Part shown: positions 54,146 through 63,144 of the stretch, one piece after another
How the letters are laid out: each line of letters opens with the position of its first letter
Numbering within the stretch: the stretch's first letter is position 1
Assembly (NCBI RefSeq): GCF_001730295.1
Contig: NZ_MIKA01000050.1
Span: 62,001-126,000, forward strand
Direction of reading: 5' to 3'
Source of the DNA: Enterococcus plantarum
GTDB lineage: Bacteria > Bacillota > Bacilli > Lactobacillales > Enterococcaceae
Length of the DNA stretch: 64,000 bases
The notes under the pieces: model-generated
What the model saw: the letters and a program-made list of their open reading frames with translations, nothing else
The model's database searches: none
Told to the model about the DNA's origin: nothing
Program-made: the position numbers and the translations under genes

Positions 54146-55201
54146 TCAATTATTTTCTGGATCGTGTTGTATTTTTTCAGTAACAGAATGAATTGGTTTA
54201 ACCTTTAAAATATCTAAAAAGAAAGTGAAAATCGGGATACCAACGATGAGTCCCCAAACGCCAAATAGCCGTTCACTGATCAGTAAAATAACGAATGTAT
54301 AAAAAATTGGTAAATCTGTTTTACTAGACATAAATTTAGGATTCAACACATAAGACTCAAATAAATGGACGACGATAATCACAATTAAAATATAAATGAC
54401 ATCATTGATTCCACCTTCTGAATAAGCGATAAAACTCAATGGAATACAGGAGATGATGACTCCTGCGACGGGGATCAAACTCAAGATAAAAATCATGATT
54501 GCTAAACTTGGTAATTGATGAAACCCGATCAAAGCCAAGCAAATCGTTGTAATACTGGTATTCACAACAGCAATAAAAAATTGAGCTTCCATTACCACGC
54601 CAAAGGTATTTACAAATTTATCAGCAAAGAAATAAATATCTTGAAAGAACCAGTCAAAATCACTTTTCAAAAACAACTTAGAAAATTCTGTCATCTGTTT
54701 TTTCTCGATCATGAAAAAGAAACTTAGGATGAATGAAAGAACAAAGGACAATCCAAGCGAACCGATGTCTTGAATATAACGTAAAATCACACTTGCGCCA
54801 TTTTGGATTTGAGACATTAAATTCGATTTTTCTAGATAATCATCAATGATCATCAACAACTGATTGTGATCATCTCCCGGATTTTGATAAAAATGAACAA
54901 CTGAATTATACATTTGAGCAGTTTGATGAATAAGAACAGGTACATATTTTGTAATGGCCAGATAAATTAAGAAAACAATCAAAGAATAGGTGGCTAAAAC
55001 GAGTATCAATGATGGAATCTTAAAAAAATGCTGAACAAATTTCACGAAATGAAGTACTAAAAACGTAAAAATGAATGTTAATAAAATCATTGTGATCATA
55101 CTTCTAGCTAAAAATAGGACAAAAATAACAACAGCTAAAACAAAAAAACGTCTTAACCGCTCGTTTTGAATAAATTTTTCATAAATCGACACAGACTTCA
55201 C
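54146..55201 (-). CDS. AI-2E family transporter (PerM-like)
   Basis: Membrane protein of 351 residues with about eight hydrophobic segments and the family's conserved C-terminal half (GFHQLPSLAIMIFILSLIPVAGVIISCIPL, then VVHLFESYVLNPKFMSSKTDLP and LFGVWGLIVGIPIF). The family includes quorum-signal exporters and Na+/H+ antiporters; no substrate can be assigned here. RBS AAAGGAGTG precedes ATG 55201. Confidence 0.88.
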   Translation of the reverse strand: MKSVSIYEKFIQNERLRRFFVLAVVIFVLFLARSMITMILLTFIFTFLVLHFVKFVQHFFKIPSLILVLATYSLIVFLIYLAITKYVPVLIHQTAQMYNSVVHFYQNPGDDHNQLLMIIDDYLEKSNLMSQIQNGASVILRYIQDIGSLGLSFVLSFILSFFFMIEKKQMTEFSKLFLKSDFDWFFQDIYFFADKFVNTFGVVMEAQFFIAVVNTSITTICLALIGFHQLPSLAIMIFILSLIPVAGVIISCIPLSFIAYSEGGINDVIYILIVIIVVHLFESYVLNPKFMSSKTDLPIFYTFVILLISERLFGVWGLIVGIPIFTFFLDILKVKPIHSVTEKIQHDPENN

Positions 55202-55330
55202 TCCTTTTAATCAGTAACTTAATTCTATATAAGATAACTATAATGCTTTTTCTCATTTTAAGATAGCAGTTTTATCTATAATTCTAAAAAAAATTTATTT
55301 CTCATATACAAATTTAAAAAGATGTTCCCC

Positions 55331-55359
55331 TTTACAAAAAGAACGCATGTTCGTATAAT
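55331..55359 (+). promoter_or_regulatory. SOS promoter with LexA box
   Basis: TTTACA (55331-55336), 17-bp spacer, TATAAT (55354-55359). The spacer contains AGAACGCATGTTCG (55340-55353), 13 of 14 to the Gram-positive LexA box CGAACRNRYGTTCG. LexA would cover the -10 region. Confidence 0.85.
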
Positions 55360-55391
55360 TGGGTATGGAATAAAACAAGGAGAGGAATGCT

Positions 55392-56690
55392 ATGTTTTTT
55401 GATTATGAAAAAGAGCCTAGAAGAGTGATTTTTTGTATAGATGTAAAATCTTTTTACGCTTCAGTTGAATGCGTTGCGAGAGGATTTGATCCGCTTGAAA
55501 AAATGCTAGTCGTGATGAGTCATGCTGAAAATAGCGGGGGGATCGTTCTAGCTTCTTCTCCAAAGGCGAAGAAAGTTCTTGGTATCACCAATGTAACACG
55601 TAAATATGATGTACCAGATCACCCAGAATTAGTGATTGTTCCGCCACGAATGAATGAGTATATCAAGGAAAACATGAAAATCAATAATATCTACAAAGAA
55701 TATGTAGCAGAGGAAGATTTACATATTTATTCAATCGATGAATCCTTTTTAGATGTAACGGCAAGCTGGAAATTATTTGGTCAAACACCGATAGAACTAG
55801 CTAAGATTATTCAGCAAAGAATCAAGAAAGAGACAGGACTAGCAATCACGGTCGGTATTGGCGACAATCCATTATTAGCTAAATTAGCGATGGATATTGA
55901 TGCCAAGCATAATAAGGAGCGCTTAGCTAAATGGCATTATGAAGATGTAGCTGAAAAAATTTGGACAATTGAACCGATGTCTGAGATGTGGGGAATCGGT
56001 CAACGATTAGTGAAACGATTAAATAATTTAGGTATCCGTTCTATTTATGATCTGGCCCATGCAGATTTGACGAGTTTAAAACGAAATTTAGGGATTATTG
56101 GGGAACAGCTGTATGCCCATGCTCATGGTATCGATCGAAGCCGTTTATCTGAAAAATATATACCAGAAGAACGATCGTATAATAATTCTCAGATCTTGAT
56201 GCGGGATTATTTAAGACAAGACGAAATCGAAGTCGTGATTCGAGAAATGGCAGAACAAGTAGCGGCAAGACTTAGAAAAGCTCAGTGTCAGACGGAGTGT
56301 GTCCATCTATCTGTCGGTTTTTCACGAGCCTCTAAGTCTGGTGGGGCAGGTTTTTCAAGGCAAATGAAAGTGCCTCTAACGAATAGTAGTAAGGTGTTGA
56401 TTGACTATTGTTTGATGATTTTCAGACAGAATTGGCATGGAGAGGAAGTACGACATATTGGAATTACCTATTCCAAACTGAATTATAATACTTATGTACA
56501 ATTAGATTTATTTCATGAACCAGATGAGCAGATGAAAGAACAAAAACTAGATCAATTGATTGATGAAATCCGTCAACGTTTTGGCTACGTTTCTTTAGTC
56601 CATGCAAGTTCAGTATCGTCTGGTGGTACAGCAATTTCAAGAGCATCATTAGTCGGTGGACATGCTGGAGGAATGGAGGGCTTGCAATGA
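55392..56690 (+). CDS. Y-family DNA polymerase (UmuC/UvrX type)
   Basis: Error-prone translesion polymerase, 432 residues. Catalytic residues in CIDVKSFYASVE and SIDESFLD, thumb with two helix-hairpin-helix-like segments (MWGIGQRLVKRLNNLGI), and a C-terminal little-finger domain. The long form with SSPKAKKVLGI is the type found with YolD-like partners in Firmicutes, on chromosomes and plasmids. Its promoter carries a LexA box. It overlaps the next gene by four bases (ATGA). Confidence 0.9.
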   Translation: MFFDYEKEPRRVIFCIDVKSFYASVECVARGFDPLEKMLVVMSHAENSGGIVLASSPKAKKVLGITNVTRKYDVPDHPELVIVPPRMNEYIKENMKINNIYKEYVAEEDLHIYSIDESFLDVTASWKLFGQTPIELAKIIQQRIKKETGLAITVGIGDNPLLAKLAMDIDAKHNKERLAKWHYEDVAEKIWTIEPMSEMWGIGQRLVKRLNNLGIRSIYDLAHADLTSLKRNLGIIGEQLYAHAHGIDRSRLSEKYIPEERSYNNSQILMRDYLRQDEIEVVIREMAEQVAARLRKAQCQTECVHLSVGFSRASKSGGAGFSRQMKVPLTNSSKVLIDYCLMIFRQNWHGEEVRHIGITYSKLNYNTYVQLDLFHEPDEQMKEQKLDQLIDEIRQRFGYVSLVHASSVSSGGTAISRASLVGGHAGGMEGLQ

Positions 56691-57028
56691 GCAAGGAACG
56701 GGATTATTATTTTGAGCAATATCAAGATCGTAAAATGAAAAAATGGGCCGGTTTTTACTTGTCTGAACATACTGCGATGATTGAAAAAGAGAAAAAGAGA
56801 CAGCCAACAAAAAAGAAAACTCAAATGAGTTGGATAGAAATTGATGCGGTATTAGCTCAGGCTTTTCAAAATCAAGTTGAAGTGATGATTCAAAAAGAAG
56901 AATTAGATTGTGAAGGGAATTATGGAGCGGATATTGTCGGGATGATTCAAGGACATGATGAGTTAGGTATTTATGTGGATGGTCACAAGATTGGCTATGA
57001 CGAGATCCGTCATGTTCAGTTTCGTTAA
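56687..57028 (+). CDS. YolD-like protein
   Basis: Protein of 113 residues with a basic N-terminal half and a C-terminal YolD-like beta domain (VEVMIQKEELDCEGNYGADIVGMI...DEIRHVQF). YolD-like proteins are regularly encoded with UmuC-type polymerases and are thought to act as a UmuD-like partner. Translationally coupled to the polymerase gene, so it belongs to the same SOS response. Confidence 0.85.
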   Translation: MSKERDYYFEQYQDRKMKKWAGFYLSEHTAMIEKEKKRQPTKKKTQMSWIEIDAVLAQAFQNQVEVMIQKEELDCEGNYGADIVGMIQGHDELGIYVDGHKIGYDEIRHVQFR

Positions 57029-57135
57029 AAAAAACGGATGTGATACAAAAGAAAAAATCACTTTTGTATCACACCCTAAATGCGAATAACTAGTTGGAGC
57101 AGAAGCAATCCCTTCTTATTTCTCGGAATTAAACG
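57029..57135 (-). repeat. Dispersed intergenic repeat, shortened reverse copy
   Basis: Reads on the minus strand like the two ends of 18085-18370 joined: GCGTTTAATTCCGAGAAATA then GGGATTGCTTCTGCTCC, TTATTCGCATTTAGGGTGTG and a 12-bp stem GTGATACAAAAG/CTTTTGTATCAC (57040-57066). The middle hairpins are missing. It lies between converging genes and probably terminates transcription. Confidence 0.7.
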
Positions 57136-57161
57136 CATCTATCTCAGCACCAGTTCAATTT

Positions 57162-58376
57162 TTAGTAATGAGAGACCAGAAAAAATTGAGCTAATGCTGA
57201 AAGGATCATCATTAAAGCAATCAAACCACATATAATTAAGTGGCGCCGTTTATGCATCATTACGATTGCAATGAATTCTCTTAAAAAAGCATTTGGCAAA
57301 AAGTAAAAGGCTGTTTTCGCGCCAATTCCGTCTGCTTTTAGATTGGCCATTTTTGCAAAAAGACCTGCACGAAACAGATGGAAATTATTAGTAGTGAAGA
57401 GGGCATGGAAGTCTGTTCCCCCAAAATCTGTTTCGATGATTTCTTTAGAAAATTTCATATTTTCTAAAGTATTTTTTGAATTTGTTTCAACTAAAATATC
57501 TTCTTCTGGAATTCCTTTTTCAAGAGCATAATGTTTCATTGCAAGACTTTCAGCGATATGCTCATCGTCCCCTTTGCCCCCGGACATAACAAGTTTAGGT
57601 GGATTTAAAGTAGCGCTGGATTGAGCTTTATAAAATTGAATGGCTTTTTCGATTCGTTTCCCTAATAGGGGCGGTACCGTTTTCCCATCAATCAAACCTG
57701 AACCTAAAACAATGATGTAATCTTGAGTATATTTAGGCTGATTGAATTGATAAATGACGGAAATCGTTAGAAAATTATAAAAAACGATAGAAAAATAAAA
57801 CATAGTTAGTGGTAAAATCCCAAAGAGTAATGAGGCCCACTGCGGTAAAATTCGTGTTGAATAATGATTGAAAATCAGGAAGGCTGTTAAGCCAATGGCT
57901 AAAAGCAATGTCAACAAATTGGCTAAAGAATGACCTTCTTTCCGCATAACAACAATTGCATTCCAATACAAGAAAACAAGCAACGCATAAAGGCCAATCA
58001 AGAGAAGCACTAATAAGGCAATACCTGTGATTCCCGCCAAAATAATCAATAATGGATTGTATGTTCTAACAAGTAAGACACCCAAATAAGTCATGCCAAT
58101 GAGTAGAAATAAATTGAACAATAATCCGTTTATCAATCTACGTTTTTCTTTAAAATAACTGAAAAGAAAAAGAAGTAAAAAGCTTGAGGGAATCAAAAAA
58201 TAATAAGTGTGAAGCTGTGCTTCCAAATAAATGACATAGACGATAAAACAAATCGAAAACCAAAGCAATTCATAAAATTTCCAATCCTTGTTCAGCTTTT
58301 GCTGACGCCACTTTGGAATCGTGAACATGCCAATAAGATAAACAATACCAATGATAATACTAAAATAATTCCCCAT
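57162..58376 (-). CDS. YdcF/DUF218 family membrane protein
   Basis: Protein of 404 residues: about eight N-terminal hydrophobic segments (to residue 210), a DUF218 domain (YIIVLGSGLIDGKTVPPLLGKRIEKAIQFYKA, about 228-260; KLVMSGGKGDDE; VETNSKNTLENMKFS), and one C-terminal helix. ElyC/SanA/YdcF proteins of this type are envelope-related, with ElyC linked to undecaprenyl-phosphate metabolism. Single gene with its own promoter region. Confidence 0.85.
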   Translation of the reverse strand: MGNYFSIIIGIVYLIGMFTIPKWRQQKLNKDWKFYELLWFSICFIVYVIYLEAQLHTYYFLIPSSFLLLFLFSYFKEKRRLINGLLFNLFLLIGMTYLGVLLVRTYNPLLIILAGITGIALLVLLLIGLYALLVFLYWNAIVVMRKEGHSLANLLTLLLAIGLTAFLIFNHYSTRILPQWASLLFGILPLTMFYFSIVFYNFLTISVIYQFNQPKYTQDYIIVLGSGLIDGKTVPPLLGKRIEKAIQFYKAQSSATLNPPKLVMSGGKGDDEHIAESLAMKHYALEKGIPEEDILVETNSKNTLENMKFSKEIIETDFGGTDFHALFTTNNFHLFRAGLFAKMANLKADGIGAKTAFYFLPNAFLREFIAIVMMHKRRHLIICGLIALMMILSALAQFFLVSHY

Positions 58377-58535
58377 AGTAGAACTCCTTCAATGAATGAT
58401 TTCCTTATTAGTATAACGAAAAATGAGTGAAAAAAATACTATAACGTTTATTTTATACTACTCAGAAATGAGGACATCCAAATGAATAACGTTCAATATA
58501 CTATAGCAAGTGAGTGTTAACACGCTTACTGGAGG

Positions 58536-58578
58536 CTAAAAACCGCAGAATACATGTTCAGTATTGTGCGGTTTTTAG
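58536..58578. terminator. Terminator downstream of the histidine kinase gene
   Basis: CTAAAAACCGCA-GAATA with TATTG-TGCGGTTTTTAG. On the minus strand it follows the kinase stop codon by a few bases and ends in TTTTTAG. Confidence 0.8.
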
Positions 58579-58583
58579 TCCAA

Positions 58584-60434
58584 TTATTTGCAAGAGCAGA
58601 CGGGAAACGTGACAAAAAAACTAGTTCCAGCGCCTTCTGTTGACTCTAATGAGAGATGCCATTCATATTTTGCAACGATTGAAGTCACTGCAAACAAACC
58701 AAGACCAGTACCTTCATCAGCAGATTTCGTTGTGAAGAAGGGTTCAAATATTTTTTCTCTTAACGTTGCTGGGATTCCAGAACCATTATCTGAGATTTCT
58801 AATGTAACAAATGTGTCAACATGATTCATTCGGTGATTATCAGCTTTTAAGAAATCCGTTAATTCTTTTGAAGCTGGGGCAACAACGATTTGAATCTTTT
58901 GCGGTTTGTTTAGGTTTTCTTTTGTTGCTTGATAGGCATTTGTGATCAAATTATAGATCAAATTCTGCAAATCGATTTCTTCTAATTTCGTGGTTCCCAA
59001 ATTTTCTTGAATAGATAGGGTCAGTTGAACTTTTTTTGGAATAATTTCTCCAATCAAATGAGTAGCTACACCAATAGCCGCTGAGATATCGATCCATTCC
59101 TGAACACTTTTTTGAGTTTTAGAAAAGCGTAGGACATTTGACGAAAGTTGTTTTCCTTTTTGAGCAGAATGTAAAATTTCTTCTAAATCAGCCTCTAATA
59201 CTGGATCATCGCTATGTTCTTCTAGTAACAATTGGGTGTTGCCGATGATTGGTGTTAAAAAATTATTCATATCATGGACGATCGAGGTCGTTAGTAAACC
59301 AACTGTTTCCATTTTATTTCGTTGATATAATTCTAATTCAAGTTGATGTTGAATTTTTTGTTGTTTTTGTTTTTCGATCAGTTGCCGATTTTCTGCTTCA
59401 ATCGTTTCTTTTTTTCTGAAATTATGAATAAAAAGCGAGCAAATAATGATCAATAGTAATAATAGGACTAAAAGAAAAGATAAAGCGATCACAAAATTAA
59501 GGATAGCGTCATTTCGTTCATTATAATCCGCGTTGATTGCAACGACCCAATGTGCAAGGCCAACATCGATCCATTGAAATGCGCTGATTTTCAAGACTTC
59601 TCTAGGTATGTCTTCATCCCACCAATAAGAGTTGTAGGTCAATTTTCCGGAAGGATGATTGAGCTGATATTTTTCCAAGCGTTTTAAATCAGAATAATCA
59701 AAGTCAGGGTAAATTTTTTCTCGGTCTTTGATAATATCTAAGCCGACTTGCTCCTTTACTGGATGCATGACAACTGTCATTGATTGATCTTTGATCATCG
59801 GGTAGCCTTTATACCCTACTTCAAAATCTTGTAGAAAATTCTTATAGAAAGCCTCTAATTTTAGCGGTAAAATCAAATAACCATCGATATCGCCAGAAGA
59901 AGTTTTAATTTCCTGATAAAAATTAACATACGCTTTTTTATTGATAAAATAAGAGTCCCCATTTTGTGCGGTTGGTTTAGCCAAAAGCTGTTTTAAAGAT
60001 AGATCATGGCTAATAAATGGGCGAATGGTTTGAAGGTCAGCAATTGATACTTGTTTGTTTTTAGAATCCCAGTGAAATGCGTATAGAGGTGTTCCATCTG
60101 GTTTCATGTAAAAAAGTGCATCTGCTTCATCATTTAATGATTCAAAAAATGTATTCAAAGAAGAAGAGCTATTTTCGAGATAAGTTGCAGGGGTATCACT
60201 GTTCTTTAAGTTCCCATCAATAGCCAGATAATTGAGTGCTTGGTGTCGATTTTTCATAGAAAGTTGTATCACTTTTCCAACATATTCTGTCGATTGCAAT
60301 AAAAAATCTTGTCCACTGGCGGTAGTTGTTTTGCGAATGACGGAAAACCCGCGAATTGCAAAGAAAACTGACACAACAATAAAGACGATCATTGCGGCTA
60401 TCATGATGTTCACAATTCTATTCGTTCGTTTCAT
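58584..60434 (-). CDS. Sensor histidine kinase with extracytoplasmic Cache-like domain
   Basis: Start ATG 60434 after AAAGGAG gives 616 residues; a longer frame to 60662 overlaps the response regulator gene. Membrane helix 1 (10-28), extracytoplasmic sensor of about 280 residues with PAS/Cache-like features (YVNFYQEIKTSSGDIDGYLILP), membrane helix 2 (312-335), coiled coil, then the phospho-acceptor box VHDMNNFLTPIIGNTQLL (His387) and an ATPase domain with NLITNAYQA, DNGSGIP and GTGLGLF. The HDMNNxLxPI box is of the NtrB-like type rather than the HExRTPL type usual for OmpR partners. Confidence 0.88.
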   Translation of the reverse strand: MKRTNRIVNIMIAAMIVFIVVSVFFAIRGFSVIRKTTTASGQDFLLQSTEYVGKVIQLSMKNRHQALNYLAIDGNLKNSDTPATYLENSSSSLNTFFESLNDEADALFYMKPDGTPLYAFHWDSKNKQVSIADLQTIRPFISHDLSLKQLLAKPTAQNGDSYFINKKAYVNFYQEIKTSSGDIDGYLILPLKLEAFYKNFLQDFEVGYKGYPMIKDQSMTVVMHPVKEQVGLDIIKDREKIYPDFDYSDLKRLEKYQLNHPSGKLTYNSYWWDEDIPREVLKISAFQWIDVGLAHWVVAINADYNERNDAILNFVIALSFLLVLLLLLIIICSLFIHNFRKKETIEAENRQLIEKQKQQKIQHQLELELYQRNKMETVGLLTTSIVHDMNNFLTPIIGNTQLLLEEHSDDPVLEADLEEILHSAQKGKQLSSNVLRFSKTQKSVQEWIDISAAIGVATHLIGEIIPKKVQLTLSIQENLGTTKLEEIDLQNLIYNLITNAYQATKENLNKPQKIQIVVAPASKELTDFLKADNHRMNHVDTFVTLEISDNGSGIPATLREKIFEPFFTTKSADEGTGLGLFAVTSIVAKYEWHLSLESTEGAGTSFFVTFPVCSCK

Positions 60435-60544
60435 TGGTCTAGCTCCTTTTAACATTTGTTCGCAACTTAACAAGTTCATGTTGAAATGTAAAGATAATTC
60501 CGCTATTGTATAGATAATGTAAAAACAATAATGAGGTGTGTACG

Positions 60545-61273
60545 TTGCGTAACGAAAAAATTTTAGTGGTAGATGATGATCCTGCAATTCGCCGGTTGAT
60601 TTGGAAGTCGCTTCAGTCGACGGGATTGTTGGTCTATCAAAGTGATACGATTGAGAAAACATTAGATATCATGAACCGAGTGACGTTTCAATTATTTCTC
60701 TTAGATGTAAGTTTAGAACATGAAAATGATGGGTATCATTTGGCTCAGCTGATTCGAGAACGTCAACCTTTGACACCGATTATATTTGTTAGTGGGAAAA
60801 AAAGCGAGCAAGATATTATCAGTGGTCTAGAATCTGGAGGGGATGTGTATCTTTCTAAACCATTTGCACCGAATGTTTTACGAGCCCAAGTCGTTAATAT
60901 ATTAAACCGAACAGAACAGTTATTGACATTAAGTCAGCAACATGAAGAAACGATGCTGCGAGATGGAATTTTTTCATTTGATAAAAATCAATATCAATTT
61001 AGTAAAAATGGTGAAATTGTAAATATGACTTCTAAAGAAATCATGATGATTTTATTTTTCATGGAAAATCCTTATCAAGTGTTTAGTAAAGAACAGATAT
61101 ATGCTAGTGTTTGGAGCGATGGAGAGTTGGATAAAAATTTGATCACCGTATATATTAATTACTTAAGAAATAAAATCGAAGATGACCCCAAAAAACCGAG
61201 ATACTTACAAACTGTTTGGGGCATCGGCTATCTTTTTAATCCAGAAGGGAAAGAGTCTGGTGCAAATGCGTAG
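60545..61273 (+). CDS. OmpR-family response regulator
   Basis: Receiver domain with acidic residues in VVDDDP (10-12), phosphorylated Asp54 in LFLLDVSLEH and Lys105 in YLSKPF, then a winged-helix DNA-binding domain (TSKEIMMILFFMENPYQVFSKEQIYASVWS; YINYLRNKIEDDPKKPRYLQTVWGIGY). I favour TTG 60545 (242 residues), 5 bases after AGGTG; GTG 60536 is the alternative. Divergent from the histidine kinase gene, 110 bp between starts, so the two probably form one system. Confidence 0.9.
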   Translation: MRNEKILVVDDDPAIRRLIWKSLQSTGLLVYQSDTIEKTLDIMNRVTFQLFLLDVSLEHENDGYHLAQLIRERQPLTPIIFVSGKKSEQDIISGLESGGDVYLSKPFAPNVLRAQVVNILNRTEQLLTLSQQHEETMLRDGIFSFDKNQYQFSKNGEIVNMTSKEIMMILFFMENPYQVFSKEQIYASVWSDGELDKNLITVYINYLRNKIEDDPKKPRYLQTVWGIGYLFNPEGKESGANA

Positions 61274-61299
61274 CTTTAGGACACTCTATTTATAAAATG

Positions 61300-61372
61300 A
61301 CTTTGAGAAAGAAGTGTTTCACTCCGAGAAATAAGAGGATGTACTTCTGCTCCCAACGTCTATTCGGATTCC
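61300..61372 (+). repeat. Dispersed intergenic repeat, short copy
   Basis: GAAGTGTTTCACTCCGAGAA-ATAAGAGG, then ACTTCTGCTCCCAACGTCTA-TTCGGATTCC, which corresponds to the joined ends of the element at 18085 and to the reverse copy at 57029. Confidence 0.6.
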
Positions 61373-61375
61373 TTG

Positions 61376-61418
61376 AGACAGAGGTATGACTCGTAGAGTT
61401 ATATCTCTGTTTCGTTTG
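61376..61418 (+). terminator. Terminator after the response regulator gene
   Basis: AGACAGAGGTAT-GACTC-GTA-GAGT-TATATCTCTGTTTCGTTT. Shares the GACTCGTAGAGT apex with the terminator at 9763. Confidence 0.7.
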
Positions 61419-61438
61419 TGATTGATACTATGTAACCC

Positions 61439-62326
61439 TTAAAATAACCCTTCTAACCGACCAAAAAAGAAACTTAGTGCTAATAAATCAGCTGATCCGC
61501 CAGGGCTAAGATTTTCACTGATCAGCTGTTGATCAAACAGAATCATCGCCTCTTCGAGATCTTTCACTGAGCAATTTAAGGAAAACATCTCTAACAATTC
61601 AGTCGCTTGCTTTTTGACCTTTTGCCAAGCTATGATCCCACCGCGATTAATGACATTAGAATCTTCAGTCGTGCTCATTAAATCAAGTAACAGTAGTAGG
61701 AATAGGAGGCGTAGATCACTAGTTTGATGCTGTCTTAAAAAAGGTAAGGTTTTATTTTTAAGTGTAGGATATCCTAATTCCGCTTCGCCCCTAATCCCAA
61801 CGATTCCGTGTTCTAAATACAATTTTTCACCATAACTTAATTGTTGTTTTTTAGCTAAACCACTAAAATCTTTTGAAAGTAATCCTTGTGTCATTTGCTT
61901 TACATAATTGAAAACGGTTGACGTATCTTCTTTTGAAAAAGGGATTTTAAGTTGTTGATCATGTATTATTTTTCCCGTTGCACTCAAAAGTAAAGCGAAA
62001 GAAAAATTAGCTCCTTTATGGGTATTGACGCCATTGGTTTGACTCAGCATAGCCAATTCAGCTTGTTGCCCGAGTGTCCGAACTTTTTCAAATAATTGTA
62101 AAGGCGTCCCGTCATGAGTAGTTCCTAAATGGACATACTCACTAAGATAGGGATCAAGGGCAGCGCTACTATCAATAAAAGTAAAATAATTCATATCTAC
62201 ATGTGCACCACAGCTTGTAGGATCGACCAGGCCTGGTTTAGGATATAAGGCAGCTTCATATAATAAAGCTTGTAAAGCAAATTCGCCAATTACTTTTGGG
62301 GTAGTCTTTTTATGTTGTTCTTTCAT
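61439..62326 (-). CDS. citG: Triphosphoribosyl-dephospho-CoA synthase
   Basis: Makes the precursor of the prosthetic group of citrate lyase from ATP and dephospho-CoA. 295 residues with CitG family motifs: EAALYPKPGLVDPTSCGAHVDMNYFTFIDSSAAL near the N-terminus, TNGVNTHKGANFSFALLLSA, and GIRGEAELGYP. It overlaps the upstream citO gene by 17 bp on the same strand. In E. faecalis, as I recall, citG ends the large citrate lyase operon rather than following citO. Confidence 0.92.
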   Translation of the reverse strand: MKEQHKKTTPKVIGEFALQALLYEAALYPKPGLVDPTSCGAHVDMNYFTFIDSSAALDPYLSEYVHLGTTHDGTPLQLFEKVRTLGQQAELAMLSQTNGVNTHKGANFSFALLLSATGKIIHDQQLKIPFSKEDTSTVFNYVKQMTQGLLSKDFSGLAKKQQLSYGEKLYLEHGIVGIRGEAELGYPTLKNKTLPFLRQHQTSDLRLLFLLLLLDLMSTTEDSNVINRGGIIAWQKVKKQATELLEMFSLNCSVKDLEEAMILFDQQLISENLSPGGSADLLALSFFFGRLEGLF

Positions 62327-63014
62327 TTAAATGTTTTTCCATTTCTTTGAGAATAAAAGTTTGAGAATAATCTAAATGCTCTGTAATTAATAATTTCAAT
62401 TGCTCTTCTTCGTGGTTTATCATACAGTTATAAATCAACCAATGCTCTTTCAAAGCCTTGTCTCGTCGATCTTTAGAACGGATCGAGATATCTCGAAAAT
62501 AAACGAGGTATTCACGTAATTTCATAACGATTGATTTTAACCGTAGCATTTTACTTTTTTCATAAATCAATTCATTGAAATCAGAAAATTTTTGTAATAC
62601 CTGATCAATTTCATCGGCTTCATTAAATCGTTCTGTGTCTTCGAGCAACTCTTTCAATTCATCGAAATCCTCAGCTGACATTTCTTTCATCGCTGTGATT
62701 GTTGCTAAGACATCCAACGATTTTCTTATAGCATAAATTTCGTTGGCATCATTGAGTGAAATTCCTCGAACGATAATACCCACACCACGAACATAATCAA
62801 CAAGTCCTTCTTCCACAAGCTTTTGTAAAGCATAGCGAATAGGGGTCCGACTAATATTCATCACTTCAGAAAATTCTTTTTCATTGATTCGTTGCCCGGC
62901 TGGAATTTCGCCAAGAATAATTGTTTTTCTAAATGCTTTGTAAACAAGTTCTTTTAAAGGTTCGTTTATGCTTAAATCTAAATTTTTTCCGACTGCTTCT
63001 GATAGTGAACTCAT
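62310..63014 (-). CDS. citO: GntR/FadR-family citrate regulator
   Basis: Protein of 234 residues: N-terminal winged helix-turn-helix (ILGEIPAGQRINEKEFSEVMNISRTPIRYALQKLVEEGLVDYVRGVG, about 33-80) and a C-terminal FCD ligand-binding domain (about 90-225). In E. faecalis, CitO activates the citrate genes when citrate is bound. Its place between a CitMHS transporter gene and citG supports the same role. RBS AGAGGAGT before ATG 63014. Confidence 0.85.
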   Translation of the reverse strand: MSSLSEAVGKNLDLSINEPLKELVYKAFRKTIILGEIPAGQRINEKEFSEVMNISRTPIRYALQKLVEEGLVDYVRGVGIIVRGISLNDANEIYAIRKSLDVLATITAMKEMSAEDFDELKELLEDTERFNEADEIDQVLQKFSDFNELIYEKSKMLRLKSIVMKLREYLVYFRDISIRSKDRRDKALKEHWLIYNCMINHEEEQLKLLITEHLDYSQTFILKEMEKHLNERTT

Positions 63015-63090
63015 CTGATTACTCCTCTTCTGAATTAATAGTAGAAAAATAATTAACTATTTTTATTCTATAGTGCTAAGAAAAAGATCA

Positions 63091-63132
63091 GAAAATCGCA
63101 CAATTCTTTTTATAAAATATGCGATTTTCAGT
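63091..63132 (-). terminator. Terminator between citH and citO
   Basis: Minus strand GAAAATCGCA...TGCGATTTTC, 10-bp stem, followed by TGATCTTTTTCTT. It would separate citH from citO-citG at least partly. Confidence 0.7.
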
Positions 63133-63144
63133 AAATAAGAATGG

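Noticed and set aside
60435-60662. N-terminal extension of the histidine kinase
   Set aside because: It would overlap the divergent response regulator gene; the ATG at 60434 has AAAGGAG at good spacing and starts just before the first membrane helix.
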